Shown: positions 46,303 through 58,473, numbered from the stretch's first letter. The stretch: DNA of 64,000 bases from Megalobrama amblycephala (GCF_018812025.1 NC_063045.1:1087623-1151622), one strand, 5' to 3'. Made by a program: numbers and translations. The notes: a model not told the origin generated them from the letters alone.

Positions 46303-48150
46303 ATTGTAGTTCCCTTTCAATTGGTCACGTTCGATGTTACGTCAGAACAGACTGACGAATGGGGTCTCACCCCGAGAGCCCAATCACTTTAGAACGTTAA
46401 CAAAACAAGCCAATGGTATGCTGACTACCTCAGTCTGCGATATTTGCATCGTGAACTGCGCCCACACAGTGTGGGTATATAAGGATCAGCGCGAGCAACT
46501 CCCATTCAAGTTTTCGCTTCGGAGCTGAGCACATCTCTCTGCTTGTCACCAAGTGTTTTCAATGCATCTTCAGTTGGTGTTGGTGTGACGGAGTATTTCA
46601 GCAGATTGTCCTGCTTCCTGTTTGGCTTGGCATTTCCCCTGAGTGCTTCAGCTTCTCAACTCCCTGGTCTCTCAGGCTGGCCTTTTCGACGGTAGAGGTA
46701 GAGAGTTTAGCCCAACAATTCTCTGCCGCACAGAAGCTGTCTGAGGCTATTAAACATATTCTGCCTCGGCGGCTCAAGGGTCAAGGTGTCCATATTCTCA
46801 ATTACCTCGACGACTGGCTGATTCAGGCTTACTCTCGAGATCAGTTGTGCGAGTACAGGGATCTTGTGCTCTGACACCTCGCCCGTCTGGGCCTTCAGGT
46901 CAACTGGAAAAAGAGCAAACTCTCCCCTGTGCAGAGGATCTCTTTTCTCGGTATGGAAATAGACTTGGTCTCCATGTTCGCACAGCTTACAGCTCGTGCA
47001 CAGTCTCTGCTGAACTGCCTGACTCAGTTCAGAGGCAAGAGAGCGGTTCCACCGAAGATATTACAGAGGCTCCTGGGACATATGGCATCTGCAGCAGCAG
47101 TTATTCCATTGGGATTGCTCCATATGAGACCGCTTCAGCACTGGCTGCACGGCCGAGTCCCAAGATTGGCATGGCAACAGGGCAGGCTCTGAGTGACCAT
47201 TACTCCAGCTTGCCTTCGGACCTTTACCCAGTAATTGGACCTCTCATTTCTACGGGCTGGTATTCCCCTAGGTCCGGTGTCCAGGCATGTTGTTGTGTCA
47301 ACAGATGCCTCTGCTACGGGGTGGGGCGCCATGTGCAATGGACATGCTGCATCAGACTCCTGGACGGGACCCTTCAGTCTTCAGTGGCATGTCAATTGCC
47401 TTGAGTTGGAGGTCTACGCTCCCGTCACATGTCGCAACTCGCCTGCCATCTCCTTTTGTGGAGTCAAAAGCATCTGAGGTTGCTTTGTGCCATTCATATC
47501 CCGGGCAAACTCAATCTTGTGGCTGACGAGCTTTCTCAGCAACAGTCTCGCCCCGGAGAGTGGAGACTCCATATCTAGTTGGTTCAGCTGACTGGGGAAC
47601 ACTTTGGGGACGACCTGTTTGCCTCCCCAGTCAATTCCCATTGCCAGTTGTTTTTTTTCCCTGGCCGAGGGCACGCTCGGCACGGATGCTCTGGCACACA
47701 GCTGGCCGCGGGACCTGCGCAAGTATGCGTTTTCCCCAGTGAGCCTTCTGCCACAAACGTTGTGCAAGATCAGGGAGGACAAGGAGCAGGTCCTTTTGGT
47801 TGTGCCGTATTGGCCCGGCCAGACCTGGTTCTCCGAACTAGTTCTCCTCGCAACAGCCCCTCTCTGGCTCTCCCTCTGAGGAAGGACCTTCTTTCTCAGA
47901 AATGGGGCACCCACATCCAGATCTTTGGAACCTGCATGTGTGGGTTCTGGGCAGGTCGCGGAACGGTAAGGTACCTTGCCACCTCAGGTGGTTGCTACCA
48001 TCGCTTCGGCTAGAGCCTTGTCTACTATACAGGCCTATGCCCTGAAGTGGAATCTCTTCGTCACTTGGTGTTCTTCTTGGGCGAGACCCCATTCGTCAGT
48101 CTGTTCTGACGTAACGTCTCCATTCCCTCCTTCAGGGAACGAGGGTTACA
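46303..48150 (+). mobile_element. DIRS-type retrotransposon remnant with inverted ends
   Basis: Terminal sequences are inverted: the left (46303-46369) holds GTTACGTCAGAACAGACTGA followed by CGAATGGGGTCTC, and the right (48083-48150) holds the complement. Inverted ends plus a reverse transcriptase typify DIRS elements, which integrate by a tyrosine recombinase. A TATA-like GGTATATAAGGA lies at about 46474 in the left part. The right end is reached in the middle of the recombinase region, so most of that domain is missing. Confidence 0.8.
46735..48010 (+). pseudogene. DIRS reverse transcriptase/RNase H and start of recombinase (broken)
   Basis: The frame gives RLKGQGVHILNYLDDWLI (YxDD catalytic box at about 46805), a stop after RDLVL, then LGLQVNWKKSKLSP and QRISFLGMEIDL. 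The RNase H part VVVSTDASATGWGAM follows at about 47292. A frameshift removes the next block; near 47440-47570 the frame resembles LLLWSQKHLRLLCAIHIPG and NLVADELSQQQSRPGEW. At about 48000 STIQAYALKWNLFVTWC is the beginning of a tyrosine recombinase domain, but it is cut off. Several stops and shifts make it inactive. Confidence 0.75.
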
Positions 48151-48900
48151 TACATAATCTAGTTGTTATCCTAGGTGTGAACAGGATTTTAGCCTGCGAT
48201 TGTCAGAATAATAGATTACTAAGATTTCTGAACATTATATTTTCCTCATTGTCACAAGTTCAAGAGAGTCCACTGAGGGGATTCTCCACCCAAAATACTC
48301 ATCTTGATAATATAATTTATGTTAGCAAACAAAAAGTATTCATAAATATAGCTGCAAGAAGTAATTTTTGAGAAATTCCGTGTAGCACGTGTGTTTATCT
48401 GGTGGAGAGAGGCTGATGAAGGAATGCTGCCATTAATGCCTTTGAGTGAGTATATACTACAGAAATTAATAAAAAATCTATTTAAATCTTGTTTATAGTT
48501 TATTTTAATTATTGTAATTTCAAACACAGTTATCACAGCACTTTTCTGATTCTTGATTTCTGTGCATTTGCTGCAGAGCTTTTGTGGTGGAGCAGGACCT
48601 GCAAGGCAAAGTGACGGCGGCATTTGTGAACAAAAAAAAGGGAAAACCTGAAACATATAAAGTAAGATCATACAAAAATCAAATGACATTGTGCTGTTAA
48701 GATGACTGCATTTGTATTATATTTGTGCATTTCTGTAGGATGTGAAATGTCCTCAGACTGGTGTGAGCACTGAGGATGAAGAGCCACAGAGATCCTGGAA
48801 ATGATACAGTGCTATAGATGAGACCCTCCATCACTCCACCTGCCCTGAGCCCAGAGCCAGAAAGAGCATCTAGAAAAAGACCAAAGGACATTGAGGATGT
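48151..48900 (+). other. Spacer with two exon-like segments of unknown origin
   Basis: CTGCAG precedes an open segment at 48577-48662 (AFVVEQDLQGKVTAAFVNKK...) followed by GTAAGA. TTTCTGTAG precedes 48740-48805 (DVKCPQTGVSTEDEEPQRSW, stop). The phases fit. No family is recognised, and there is no visible promoter or start codon, so these may be relics of a mobile-element gene. Not claimed as a gene. Confidence 0.25.
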
Positions 48901-49061
48901 GATTTTGGTCAAGTTTGTTCTGCTGGTTTCTGTTCATACAATGGATTCCAACTTTCAGAAGCTTCAAAAGCATCATCAAATAATGTCATGAAGCTTTTGC
49001 AAGTCAGCCATTGACTGATATTGTATGAACAGAAACCAGCAGGACGAAGTTGACCAAAATC
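48901..49061. repeat. Hairpin with 42-bp arms
   Basis: 48901-48942 (GATTTTGGTCAAGTTTGTTC...) is complementary to 49020-49061 with three mismatches. The 77-base loop contains GAAGCTTCAAAAGCATC. Probably a small foldback element. Confidence 0.85.
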
Positions 49062-50196
49062 ACTTTTTGTGTCCAGAAGAAAAAAAAAATACACGGGGAT
49101 TTAACAGCGTGAAAGTTAGTAAATAATGTCTGAATTTATGGGTTAATTAACTCTTTATGCCCCTAAATAGAAATGTGAATGAAATGTATGTCTTGGAACG
49201 CACAGCATTATTTAGTGTGTTGATGTAATTTCAACTGAAACAGGAAGACAGGGCGATATATCGAACAGCCCCTTCCCTTTTTTTAAATAGCCAATAGCGT
49301 TTTGTTTTTATCACAGCTCGGCTAGAGACGTTAAAGTCAGTAAAACCTTTGTTTTAAACCTCACTTCAAAATACAGCATTCTGTGCAGAATTTAAATGGG
49401 TCTGAAACCTTTCTTGGTCTGAGCCGACTTGCGGATAAGTGCTCTTTGGCGGTTTACGTTATACTGAAAAACGGACTTCATTCGCATCAATAGAAAACAT
49501 ATTTACTGTCTGAATCATTCCCTATCCTCTATATAGTGCACTATGTGCCATTCACCATGTAGAAACTAGTAAATGTGTGAACAAGTGACCAATTTCAGCG
49601 GGACTTCAGATTCTAGAGAGCATTTGATTAGACAGAGGTTTTGATGAGAAGCTGAAGTGTGATGTTGTGAAAATCTGTGATCCATTGTAGCGGAAGTGAG
49701 AGACTGTAAGTTTTGAATGCTTTTATCTCCTTAATGCAAATTTTGTCATTGATTTGGAACACACCAGCTTATTCATAACATTAAGGTGAACATATTCATA
49801 CTAAAAGCTAAAAAACGTCATTAATTTCATTTGCCCCACAATATCATAGCGCATAACCGACGCACTGCAAGAATAAAAAAGATTAGTTAGATAGCTTACT
49901 CCTCATTTAAAAAACAACTTGGTTAACATGAAATACTTCTTTATTCCAGAAAAATACTATTATTTTTGTCATCCTGGAATATGGCAATGATGTGTCTTCC
50001 TACATTGTTGTTTAAGAAATGAAATGCTACACACTCCACCAGTTAGGGTTAGAAGAACTGTTGCCAAACATATATATAACATGTTATAAACAATAATCAC
50101 TGCAATAATGATCCAGTCTTACACTCTTAATTATTTGCCTATTTAATTCCAAACAACACTGCCTTTTGGCCAGGCAGTGTATATTAATTAGGGTTG
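49062..50196. other. Non-coding spacer, nothing recognised
   Basis: A/T-rich DNA without a plausible exon. Part of 49240-49330 may be repeat, but no ends or motifs were found. Confidence 0.35.
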
Positions 50197-52080
50197 TCGC
50201 GGTGAAGAAATATCCTTGCGGTTATTATGGGTGGCTCAATAGCGTGATAAGCGTGTCACACGCATGTTGCAAATAAGTAGAAAACAGAATCTCGATGCAG
50301 CAGTATACAGGATTTAATTAAAAAACTCAGGATACTAGGAACAACAGAACAGAACAACGTCGTAAATGCAACAAATAACAGACAACTGAACTGACAGAAA
50401 CACAGGGCTAAAGGCAGGAACACACCAATCCAACAGTCAGCCGTAGGGTAGTTTTTTTTGTCGGCCGACTAAGTTTTCTCAGTGTGTTCTGCACCGTCGG
50501 CTGAATTTGGTCCTCGTCTGCTTTTTTTTTGGGCCGATTCGACATGTTGAATCAGCGTCGGAGCTCGTCGGTCAATCGGACCATCCGATTATTCTGATTG
50601 GCTGTTCAGCTACTGCCACCTGCTGGTACGGAAAGGCATTTCATCTTGCGCAGGTGCAGAACGGACGTGCTACGTGGCCAATTTGGACCCTGCAGTCTGA
50701 TTTTGTCGCCAATAGTTCATCGGTTTGGTGTGTTCCTGCCTTTAAATGCACAGATCAAACAAAAGGGCTAACAAGGTAATTAATAGACTGATGACGGGGA
50801 TAACAGAATCAAACACAGGAGAACTAACGAGGAGGCAACAGGTAAAATGGATCAATCAATGAAACACTGGGAAACTGGGAAAATTAACAGGCACACAGGC
50901 TTAGAACACAAAACTTAACCAGGAACACACAAAACAGAACCTAACTGTGACAATGAGTTGAGAATAATGAGAATAAGAACATGCCTTTTCCAACTTGAAA
51001 AACTAAAGAATATTAAGTATCACATGAAAACAAAGTGTAAATGAAAATACAGAGAATAAATGAAATATTACTTTAGCATTAATGAATGTGATTTAGACCT
51101 GGGTTATAATGTCCTTGTTTTGTGCTAGGAAAACCAGCATATTAACCTTTTGTGGTTTCAGGAAAAATCGCATAGGGGTAACAGTGTTCCCAACGGCACT
51201 GAAAACCCTTTCTGATGGTGTGCTTGTTGTTCAAATACACATGTACTTGCACGTAACTTTGGAAAGCAGTGGAAATCTTCTCTGGATATCGTTATCTGCT
51301 CGAGCTCTCATAGGTATGGATGCTGATGTAGAGGTTGTCCGTGATTTCAGTAGGTCTCCAAGAGTCTTTTTCTTTGCTGCAGGTGGCACCACTGATTGCC
51401 CTTCATCTCCAGCCACTGATGTACTTTCAGGTCTCCACTCCCAGCATCTCTTCGATGAGTGCGGAATTTGTATCCGTCTCATTGGTATCTCATTGGATCC
51501 CTCTATATCTAGGAAAAGAAGAAAAAAAAACAGGCCTTTGTCAAAAGTTTTTGTAAGGCATCTGGTTCATACTTCACCTGTAGAACCCTGCACATTTTTT
51601 TCTTTATGTCTGATGTTAAGGTGGTATCCTCATTTGATGGTTTAAGCATATCTTCTGTCAGGAGTTTCAGGACGGGTTTGACTGATGACACAGTAACGTA
51701 GCTCTCTCCAGACAAGCAGATATGGAAATTCAGTTTCAAATAGTTTACATTTCATAACTTACCAGTATGAGGCCATGTTGAGGGATTTGAAGTTCTGCTT
51801 GTGCTTTCACCAGATCTCTTCTCTTCAACCTGCTCTGGCAGTGCGGTTTTGCCTGGCAACTCGAATTGCTTGTTACATTTTTGAAGTATTGACTTGAATG
51901 CAGGTTTCTCCACCTATTCTCCACTATATACTGCATAACAACGGCTGTAAGGCATTTATGTCTGTTACTTTCACGGCTGTATTTGACAGATTTCGCAAAG
52001 GATTCAGCTATTCCTAAGTGTCGGCTCGTACCGGCCTCAGCTGCCCTTTTTGAGGTTACTCCACGGTCCTTAAAGGGAAA
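50197..52080 (-). mobile_element. Degenerate hAT (ZBED-type) transposon with nested MITE
   Basis: TAGGGTTGTCGCGGTGAAGA at about 50195 resembles a hAT end. On the minus strand from about 52080 to 51095 lie pieces of a transposase: HLGIAESFAKSVKYS, SVKPVLKLLTEDMLKPSNED, DIKKKMCRVLQVKYEPDALQ, then KKKTLGDLLKS and RRFPLLSKVTCKYMCI. The dimerisation block TPSERVFSAVGNTVTPMRF follows, with the conserved E. Stops and shifts separate them and part of the catalytic core is absent. No clean target duplication was found. Confidence 0.7.
50410..50743. mobile_element. MITE with perfect 19-bp terminal inverted repeats
   Basis: AAAGGCAGGAACACACCAA (50410-50428) is exactly mirrored at 50725-50743. There is no gene. 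The AGGC ends and adjacent TAA/TTA suggest a Harbinger-like element, by analogy with 56877-57342; this is tentative. Confidence 0.75.
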
Positions 52081-53984
52081 TTACATGTTGGCTGAAAATT
52101 AGATATTTGAGTATTTGTGAATTTCTACGTGTTTTAAGTTGAAAGAGTGTACATTACTGAGTTACAATTCTGAAAGCAGAAAAACAAAGTAAATAGACTC
52201 AAATAGTAATCCAACATAGGCCTACACTAGGGCTGCATGATTAATCAAAATTAAACCACACGCGATTTAGCAATTGGCTGTGAATTTAAAAAAAAAAAAA
52301 AAAAAATTGATGCGCAGCTTGTCAATGAAGCACAGCTAAATGCTGCTCCGTCTGAACGCCAGAGGGCGCTCTTGTGCAGAAACTCCAAATATGACCCACA
52401 GAATATTTGTTGCTAACAAATTCTTTTTGTTGATCTGAGATTCTCAAGCATTTGTCTAAAACTTGTCCAAATGTTGTCCCAAATTTACAAATTGAGTTAT
52501 TTGAACAAACATTTTTACATTCAACAATGTTGTGTCAGTTCCCAGCATGCATTGCAGCTTGAAAAAAAATATGAGGTAATTATTATTTTTAAAAAAAATT
52601 ATTATTAATGATTATTGAATTACAATTGTTGATCATAACCATGTTTGAGATTTGTGTTGACATGAGACATATGAGTGATATGTTCTTTTCATTGCAGCTT
52701 TTGCAAATTATTTGCCCGGGTGAAATGGGTAAACTATGAAGGATTGGAGCTGCTTGCATTGCTAAACATTCTTTGGTTGTCTTGACAAGAAGTTTTAAGT
52801 TCAAAAGACCTGTACTCATTAGATGATTAAACTTTTTTTAAGTTGACTTTAACTGGAGTGAATTAGTTGCGATAACTTAAAAAAGTGAGTGTGATATTAC
52901 TTTTTCAAGTTGGCTCAACTATTTTTTATATTTTTTTTAGTTTTAAGTTCAAAAGATTACTTATTAGATAAACAAAAGTATTTAAGTTGATCTTAACTGA
53001 ATTTTAAGTTGATTTTCGCTTCTCAAGGGGAGTACTAAATTAAAAAATATGATCTGTAAACAAAATATTAAACAAAATTTACACATCATCATCATCATCC
53101 TGTTAAAAGTTTACACCCCTGCATTGTTTCCTTCTTGAGCATCGGTAAATGTTTTCACTTTTTGTAATAGTTGTGTGTCACTCAATTGTCTTCAATTTTA
53201 ATTGATCAAATTTATGATCCCATTAATTTTGTTAAAATTACTACAATTTTGCATGTTAGCTTAGGATGCTTTTGCAGTCTGAGAATCACCAGTTGATGTT
53301 TATATTAATTGCCCATTACAGATTACATTAATGTTTAAATTAAATAAATGACATTTAAATTCAAAGTCATCATTTTGGTAATCTAAAATACTTTTCGGAT
53401 GTAACTATAATTTGATTACCACCCATTTAAAATATAACTATTGAAATACAGTTACTTCTATTTTGTATTTTAAAAACAGACTAACATTTGTTTATATACT
53501 AGTTAAAGTCAAACAATGATTTATTTATTTATTAATGTCTGTGAATAAATATTTTAAAAGTGATAGATTGTGTTTTAGTCATTATTTAGTGCTAAAGAAA
53601 CAAAGTTTGAGTTGTTGTGGTAAAGTGAAAATAAAAGTTCTGAGAAATTCAATCTTATTTAATACATATGGTTGATGTGCTCGGATTATTAATGTATCAA
53701 AACTAGATATGGTTTGTATAGCCTACTGATTATTGATGCTCAAGTTGGAAAGGAGATATCCATCTCATTAATTTTAATTTTACTAATTTAATTTTTGTAC
53801 TTGCTTTTGAGTAATCATTGATTAAATGTTACTTTTTTATTAATATATTATCTTTACTTTTTTACTTTTTATTGACAACTTTTATTGTCTGTTTGTATAT
53901 TTGCGTCAGGAAAAACATATATTTCTTCAATTTGTTATATATCTACTCTGTCTAGATCTTTTGTCGTTTTAAACAGTATTTGGC
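52081..53984 (+). other. Spacer upstream of unit G
   Basis: TAGGGCTGCATGATTAATCA at about 52229 looks like a hAT end without a partner. A/T-rich DNA follows with repeated TAAGTTGA words (52830-53030). A diverged copy of the repeat at 24438 lies at about 53103-53190. No gene is seen. Confidence 0.4.
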
Positions 53985-54078
53985 GCGTTTTTGTTAATCT
54001 ACCGTTGGTCGTCTCGCGGTGATGACGTCATCATTCGCTCGCTCGCTCGCACCTTCAGTCAGCTTCGAGTCGTCTGAG
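53985..54078 (+). promoter_or_regulatory. Unit G promoter module and non-coding exon 1
   Basis: TGACGTCA (54023-54030) sits within CGTCTCGCGGTGATGACGTCA-like sequence. (GCTC)n and CACCTTCAGTCAG lie in the transcribed part. It ends CGTCTGAG at 54078 before the donor GTGAGC. Confidence 0.7.
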
Positions 54079-54290
54079 GTGAGCAGTTCACGCTATTTCG
54101 TGGTAAGACGTTTTGTTTAAGCAACATTTACGAGGTCATTTCTAAAATGTTTTCTTTGGGTTCGTCGCTATTTGTGTGTCTGCTAACTAAAATCTAATTT
54201 TTTTTAATAAGATGGTTTTATTTCCTTGTTTTTATTCACACAAAACGATCAGATGCTAGCGCATGTTTGTGGGCTTTCAGCATTCTGACT

Positions 54291-54420
54291 CAAACAATCT
54301 GTTTCTAACAGCAAATACTTAATATAAAGTGAGATGATCTGCTGCTGATCCTGAATGTCTTGTTTAATGAGTATTGATAGTCTATGGATCATCACTATTA
54401 TCAGAGCAGCTGAAAAGCCT
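54291..54420 (+). promoter_or_regulatory. Conserved 130-base block in intron 1 (unit G)
   Basis: Almost identical to 29461-29590 and exactly the same length. Confidence 0.6.
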
Positions 54421-55111
54421 CATTATTTCATGTCAATAAATCCTGTTTTCACCTCATTCATTATGATGTCTTAATATCTGTAAATTGCCACATTAAGATC
54501 ATTTTATTGGTGTCAACAGACACCATCAGTTATTGTGACATATACAAGATATAGGTAAGCATCATAATGGCATTTATTAGAGCTTGAGTGGATGAAAACA
54601 AACATTACAAATAAAACAGTGCTGAACTTTATTACAAAAAAAGTAAAACACTACTGAATCATGAAAATGCACTGTACCTTATGAATATATAAAAATATTA
54701 ATATATTAATTATATCTTCATGTTAGTTTAACATGTAAAAATGCATTAAATGTTGAAATTAATTAATGAACAATACTTTTTAATAACCTTAGTTATTGTA
54801 ACAAATGGACTCTTATTTTAAATTGTTACAATTTCTTATAAATCCAAGCAGTCATGCCTATAGGTGGCCATCTTTAAATGTCTACACAAAGGCATTATAG
54901 CATTATATTATTACATTATATTACATTTAGCATTATTATAGCATTGAAATTAGACACATATATTGTATGTATACTATACTCTTACACTTTCTTTGCTGTA
55001 ACAATACACTCATGTCAAGATTCGAAACAAATTGATACTGAACTCACAATATGATACTTAATACAATATTTTAAGCCAAAATGAAGAGTAAAAAGCATAA
55101 TAGTTACTTTA
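54421..55111 (+). other. Unit G intron 1, remaining part
   Basis: A/T-rich intronic DNA without exons. The sequence just after the conserved block (TATTTCATGTCAATAAATCC, TCACCTCATTCATTATGATG) is also shared with units D and F. Confidence 0.5.
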
Positions 55112-56080
55112 CCAGATAGTAGGGGTTGAGCGACTTCAGATATTGTTTTAAAGTCAACATTTATGTGATTAAAGTCGAAGTTGACTAGTCGATGATGACG
55201 TCATTTATGGGTCCGTTCACACAGAACGCATTTTTCCTTTCCAATTTGTTACTTTTCGATTGTTTTTCTTTGTAAATACACAATAGACAGACGTGTATAT
55301 GACTGTGGTGCTCACGTCTTGCATCTTTTGCAGCATCTCGCGCATTCTACATGCCGTTATAAAAACGTGCCGCTCAAGTACAAATCGGTTCATTTAAAAA
55401 AAAAAAAAAAAAAAAACGCATCTCTAGACCTTGCTTTTTTCCTATTCCACTGCCCACGTTTCGCGTTTTGGAAAGAAAAAATGCGTTCTGGGTGAACAAC
55501 CTCGAGCTGAGACTGGAACATTTCTCTTTGGGTCATTATTTTTATCAGTTCTTTTGTCTTTGGGTTGTTATTTCTCACCGAATTTTACATTTGTATGAAT
55601 GCATTAGTGAGAGAGCGATTGCGTGTGAATTAATTCTACTTGGCAGCATCTCTCTACTAATAGTGAACTTGTGTGTTTTATTTACTAAGAAATATTTGCT
55701 AGATCTTTTCAGTTTCTAAGTTAGTTTATTAATAAATCACAAAATAGTGCTGACAATACATTTCTGTGCTACTGAATGATTCTTGATCTATCTGCACATG
55801 GTGTGCACGTATAGCAGTGCAGTCTAGAACGGTGATTAACTTACCTGTACAATGAGCTATTTAAAACGTGCATTCACCCGATCAATTTTGAGTATCCAGA
55901 TCGTATAATCAAACATATCTTGTGGAGCGCTGTAATTAACTTTAGGATACGGAGCGTAAATGTGGACTTCAAAGATTTTTATCCTGTTGCACCCTCTATA
56001 GGCCATGACCAGCGACTAGTCGATGTCATGCTTAAAGCGTCATGGCAAGTCGACTAGTTGGTGCAACCCCTACTAGATAG
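55112..56080. mobile_element. Non-autonomous hAT element in unit G intron 1
   Basis: The 953-bp element (55120-56072) starts TAGGGGTTGAGCGACTTC and ends CTAGTTGGTGCAACCCCTA. The flanks CCAGATAG (55112-55119) and CTAGATAG (56073-56080) match at 7 of 8. A CTAGTCGATG motif near both ends is subterminal. A TGACGTCA occurs at 55196-55203. Confidence 0.88.
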
Positions 56081-56168
56081 ATAGATAGATATGTGAACAT
56101 AAATACTTAAAATGTGTGAATTAGTATAAAAACAAACTCAGGAACTGATTTCTTCTTGATTTTGTCAG

Positions 56169-56321
56169 ATCTGCTCCTTCTCCTTTAGTGAAGCTCCTCC
56201 CACTGCAATTCACCAATAAATGCTGGAATATTCCCATCAGTCTACAAGTGAAGATGAGCATCAAACCATCAGGAAGAGCTGAAATCTGCAAAGACAGAGT
56301 TTATTGAAGGACAGTGAGAAG
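56169..56321 (+). other. Unit G exon 2, 5'-UTR part with upstream ORFs
   Basis: Acceptor GATTTTGTCAG; upstream ATGs in AATAAATGCTGG and GAAGATGAGC, as in units E and F. Confidence 0.7.
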
Positions 56322-56370
56322 ATGAGAGATCCAGAACACTGCAGAATGAAACACACTGAAGAACAAAGAG
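56322..56370 (+). CDS. Unit G coding exon 2 (FINZ-type N-terminus)
   Basis: Intact MRDPEHCRMKHTEEQR, 49 bases, GTTGGT donor. It splices in phase to 58971 (R-DLILKIEESEEEE). Confidence 0.85.
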
Positions 56371-56873
56371 GTTGGTGTTTATTCATGATTCTTCATTAAT
56401 AAGGTTGAAGAACAATAAGGATTTAAAGCAGTTCATCAGATTTGGTGATTGTGGTAGGAAAAGAATTGTGAAAAAACAGTTCAACCAATAAATAATATAG
56501 TGGACAATTTCTACAGTCATGTGAAAAAGTTAGGACATCCTATTGTATTCCATGCTTTTCTGCATCAGGACATTAAAACAATCATCTAGTGCTTGGCAGG
56601 TCGTAAAATTTTGAAAATAAAAAGTCAGATGAACAAAACGCATGATATATCACACTGTGTCATTATTTATTTAACAAAAATAAAGCTAAGACGGAAAAGC
56701 CATGGTTTACAAAGTTAGGACACCCTATGATTCAATTGCTTGTGGATACACTTTTAGCAGAAATACCTTGAAGTAATCATTTTCTGTAAGACTTTATCAG
56801 TCTCTCACATCATTCTGGAGGAAGTTAACCCGCTCTTCTTTACAACGTTGCTTCAGTTTGAGGTTTGTGAGCA

Positions 56874-57345
56874 TTAAGGCTTATTTATACTTGTGTGTCG
56901 GACCTACACCGAAGCCTCTGCGCCGTAGGCTATGCGTATGTTTTCATTTATACTTCTGCGTCGTTGTCCGCATCGACGTGCATGCAGACCACTAGGAGGC
57001 AGTGTCCGTGGTCATATTTAGTATCAAAACAAAAGCCGAAGAAGAAGCAGCTCGTCATGTACGTTGTCAGAGAAGCGGCAAATAAGTAATGACTTTTGTT
57101 GCAGTTTGACTTCATGTGTCCTCTGAAACAGATTGTTTTTTCATTCATATGGAAGTTGAAAGTGCTCGCTCTTTTCCGAGTGCTCCGCGCCAGTTTTTTG
57201 ACCCGAGGGAGTGGTTCTAGCAGACCAATCACAGCGCTTGCGGTCCGCGTAGAATTGACGCATTGTTACATTTTTGAAGAGGTGCACGTCAGGCTACGGC
57301 GTTGCTGCGGCGTACACTCGACGCAGAAGTATAAATCAGCCTTTA
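56874..57345. mobile_element. Harbinger-like MITE nested in the Tc1 element
   Basis: The element 56877-57342 starts AGGCTTATTTATACTTGTG and ends ATACTTCTGCGTCG-type sequence in inverted form (...CAGAAGTATAAATCAGCCT). It is flanked by TTA on both sides, the 3-bp duplication of PIF/Harbinger elements. No gene is encoded. Confidence 0.8.
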
Positions 57346-57399
57346 GTTAATGCACAGGTTTTCAGTCGGGATGAGGTCTAGACTTCACTGGGCTATTGC

Positions 57400-58199
57400 A
57401 ACACCTTGATATATATATATATTTTTTTTTCTTCAGCCATTCTGGTGTAGATTTGCTGGTAGATCATTGTCCAGTTGCATAACCCAGTTTTGGCCAAGCT
57501 TTAGCTGTGGGACAGATGGCCTCACATTTGACTCTAGAAAACTTTGGTATACAGAGGGGTTTATGGTTGACCCAATGACTGTGAGATGCCCTGGGCCCAT
57601 GGCTACAAAACAAGCCCAAAATCATCAGCCCTCCACCAGCATTACTGTCTTTTGGATTGAGGTGTTTGTGCTGATATGCTGTGTTTGGTTTTCATCAAAC
57701 TTGGCACTGTGCATTATGGTCAGACATCTCCACCTTGGTCTCACCTGTCCAAAGGACATTGTTCTAGACGTCTTAATGTTTGTTCAGATGCAACTTTCAA
57801 TTCTAAGCCATGCCGCCATGCTTTTTTTTTTTTTAGCGAGAAGAGGCTTTCTCTTGGCAACCCTTACAAACATTCCATATTTGTCCCGTCGTTTTCTAAT
57901 TGTACAGTCTTGAACTTTATCATTTAACATGTTAACTGAGGCCTGTAGAGTTTGAGGTGTTAGCCCTTGGGCTGTCTGCAATTTCTCTTAGCATTGCAAG
58001 CTCTAATCTAGGGATGAATTTGCTGGGACGTCCACTCCTGGGAAGATTGGCAACTGTCTTGAATGTTTTCCACTTGTGAATAATAATGCACTTCAGACTG
58101 TTTGAAAACGTCCTTGTAACCCTTCTCAGATTGATAGGCAGCAACAATTGCTTCTCTAAGATCATTGCTGATGTCGTTCCTCCTTGGCCTTGTTAACAC
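57400..58199 (-). pseudogene. Tc1-type transposase (broken)
   Basis: The minus strand from 58199 reads RRNDISNDLREAIVAAYQSE, the first helix-turn-helix. The next frame gives HKWKTFKTVANLPRSGRPSK (GRPSK linker) and then ASVNMLNDKVQDCTIRKRR, the second DNA-binding part. RKPLLAKKKKSMAAWLRIES follows. The catalytic half is represented by weak pieces below 57780 (e.g. TVIGSTINPSVYQSF-like, NWVMQLDNDLPA). Frameshifts are frequent and it is inactive. Confidence 0.75.
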
Positions 58200-58473
58200 A
58201 CACCTGAAGTGTCCAGATGCTCACACTGCCAGAACTTCAACTTTTATAGAGTTGATCACACTTGCTGATCATCAGTTAATCAAAGGCATTTGATTAGCAG
58301 TGCCTGACCGTTACTTACCTTCTTAATTCCTATGTTAACAGTAATGGTGTCCTAACTTTGTCACCCATGGGTGTTTCATTTTGGCCTGTTTTTTGTTAAA
58401 TAAATAATGACACGGTGTAATATATCATGTGCTGTTATTCATCTAAGGTTTTATTTTCCAAATTTTATAACCT

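Larger units (their letters stand above)
56512..58472 (-). mobile_element. Tc1-type transposon with IR/DR ends, interrupted
   Basis: From CAGTCATGTGAAAAAGTTAG (56514, after TA) the left inverted repeat is about 210 bp. It has an outer and an inner direct repeat (GTTAGGACATCC at 56529, GTTAGGACACCC at 56714). The right side has the inner repeat (GGTGTCCTAACTTTG at about 58345) and matches the left to about 58472, where it is cut. This is the IR/DR layout of Tc1-like fish transposons. The transposase is on the minus strand and broken. A MITE (56877-57342) sits inside. Confidence 0.8.

Noticed and set aside
46847..47404. 185-codon frame in the DIRS element
   Set aside because: An alternative frame over the reverse transcriptase. 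The true frame shows YLDD and FLGMEIDL motifs.
51109..51645. 178-codon + strand frame
   Set aside because: Antisense to hAT transposase pieces recognised on the minus strand.
57467..57913. 148-codon + strand frame
   Set aside because: Lies antisense to the broken Tc1 transposase and has no domain of its own.
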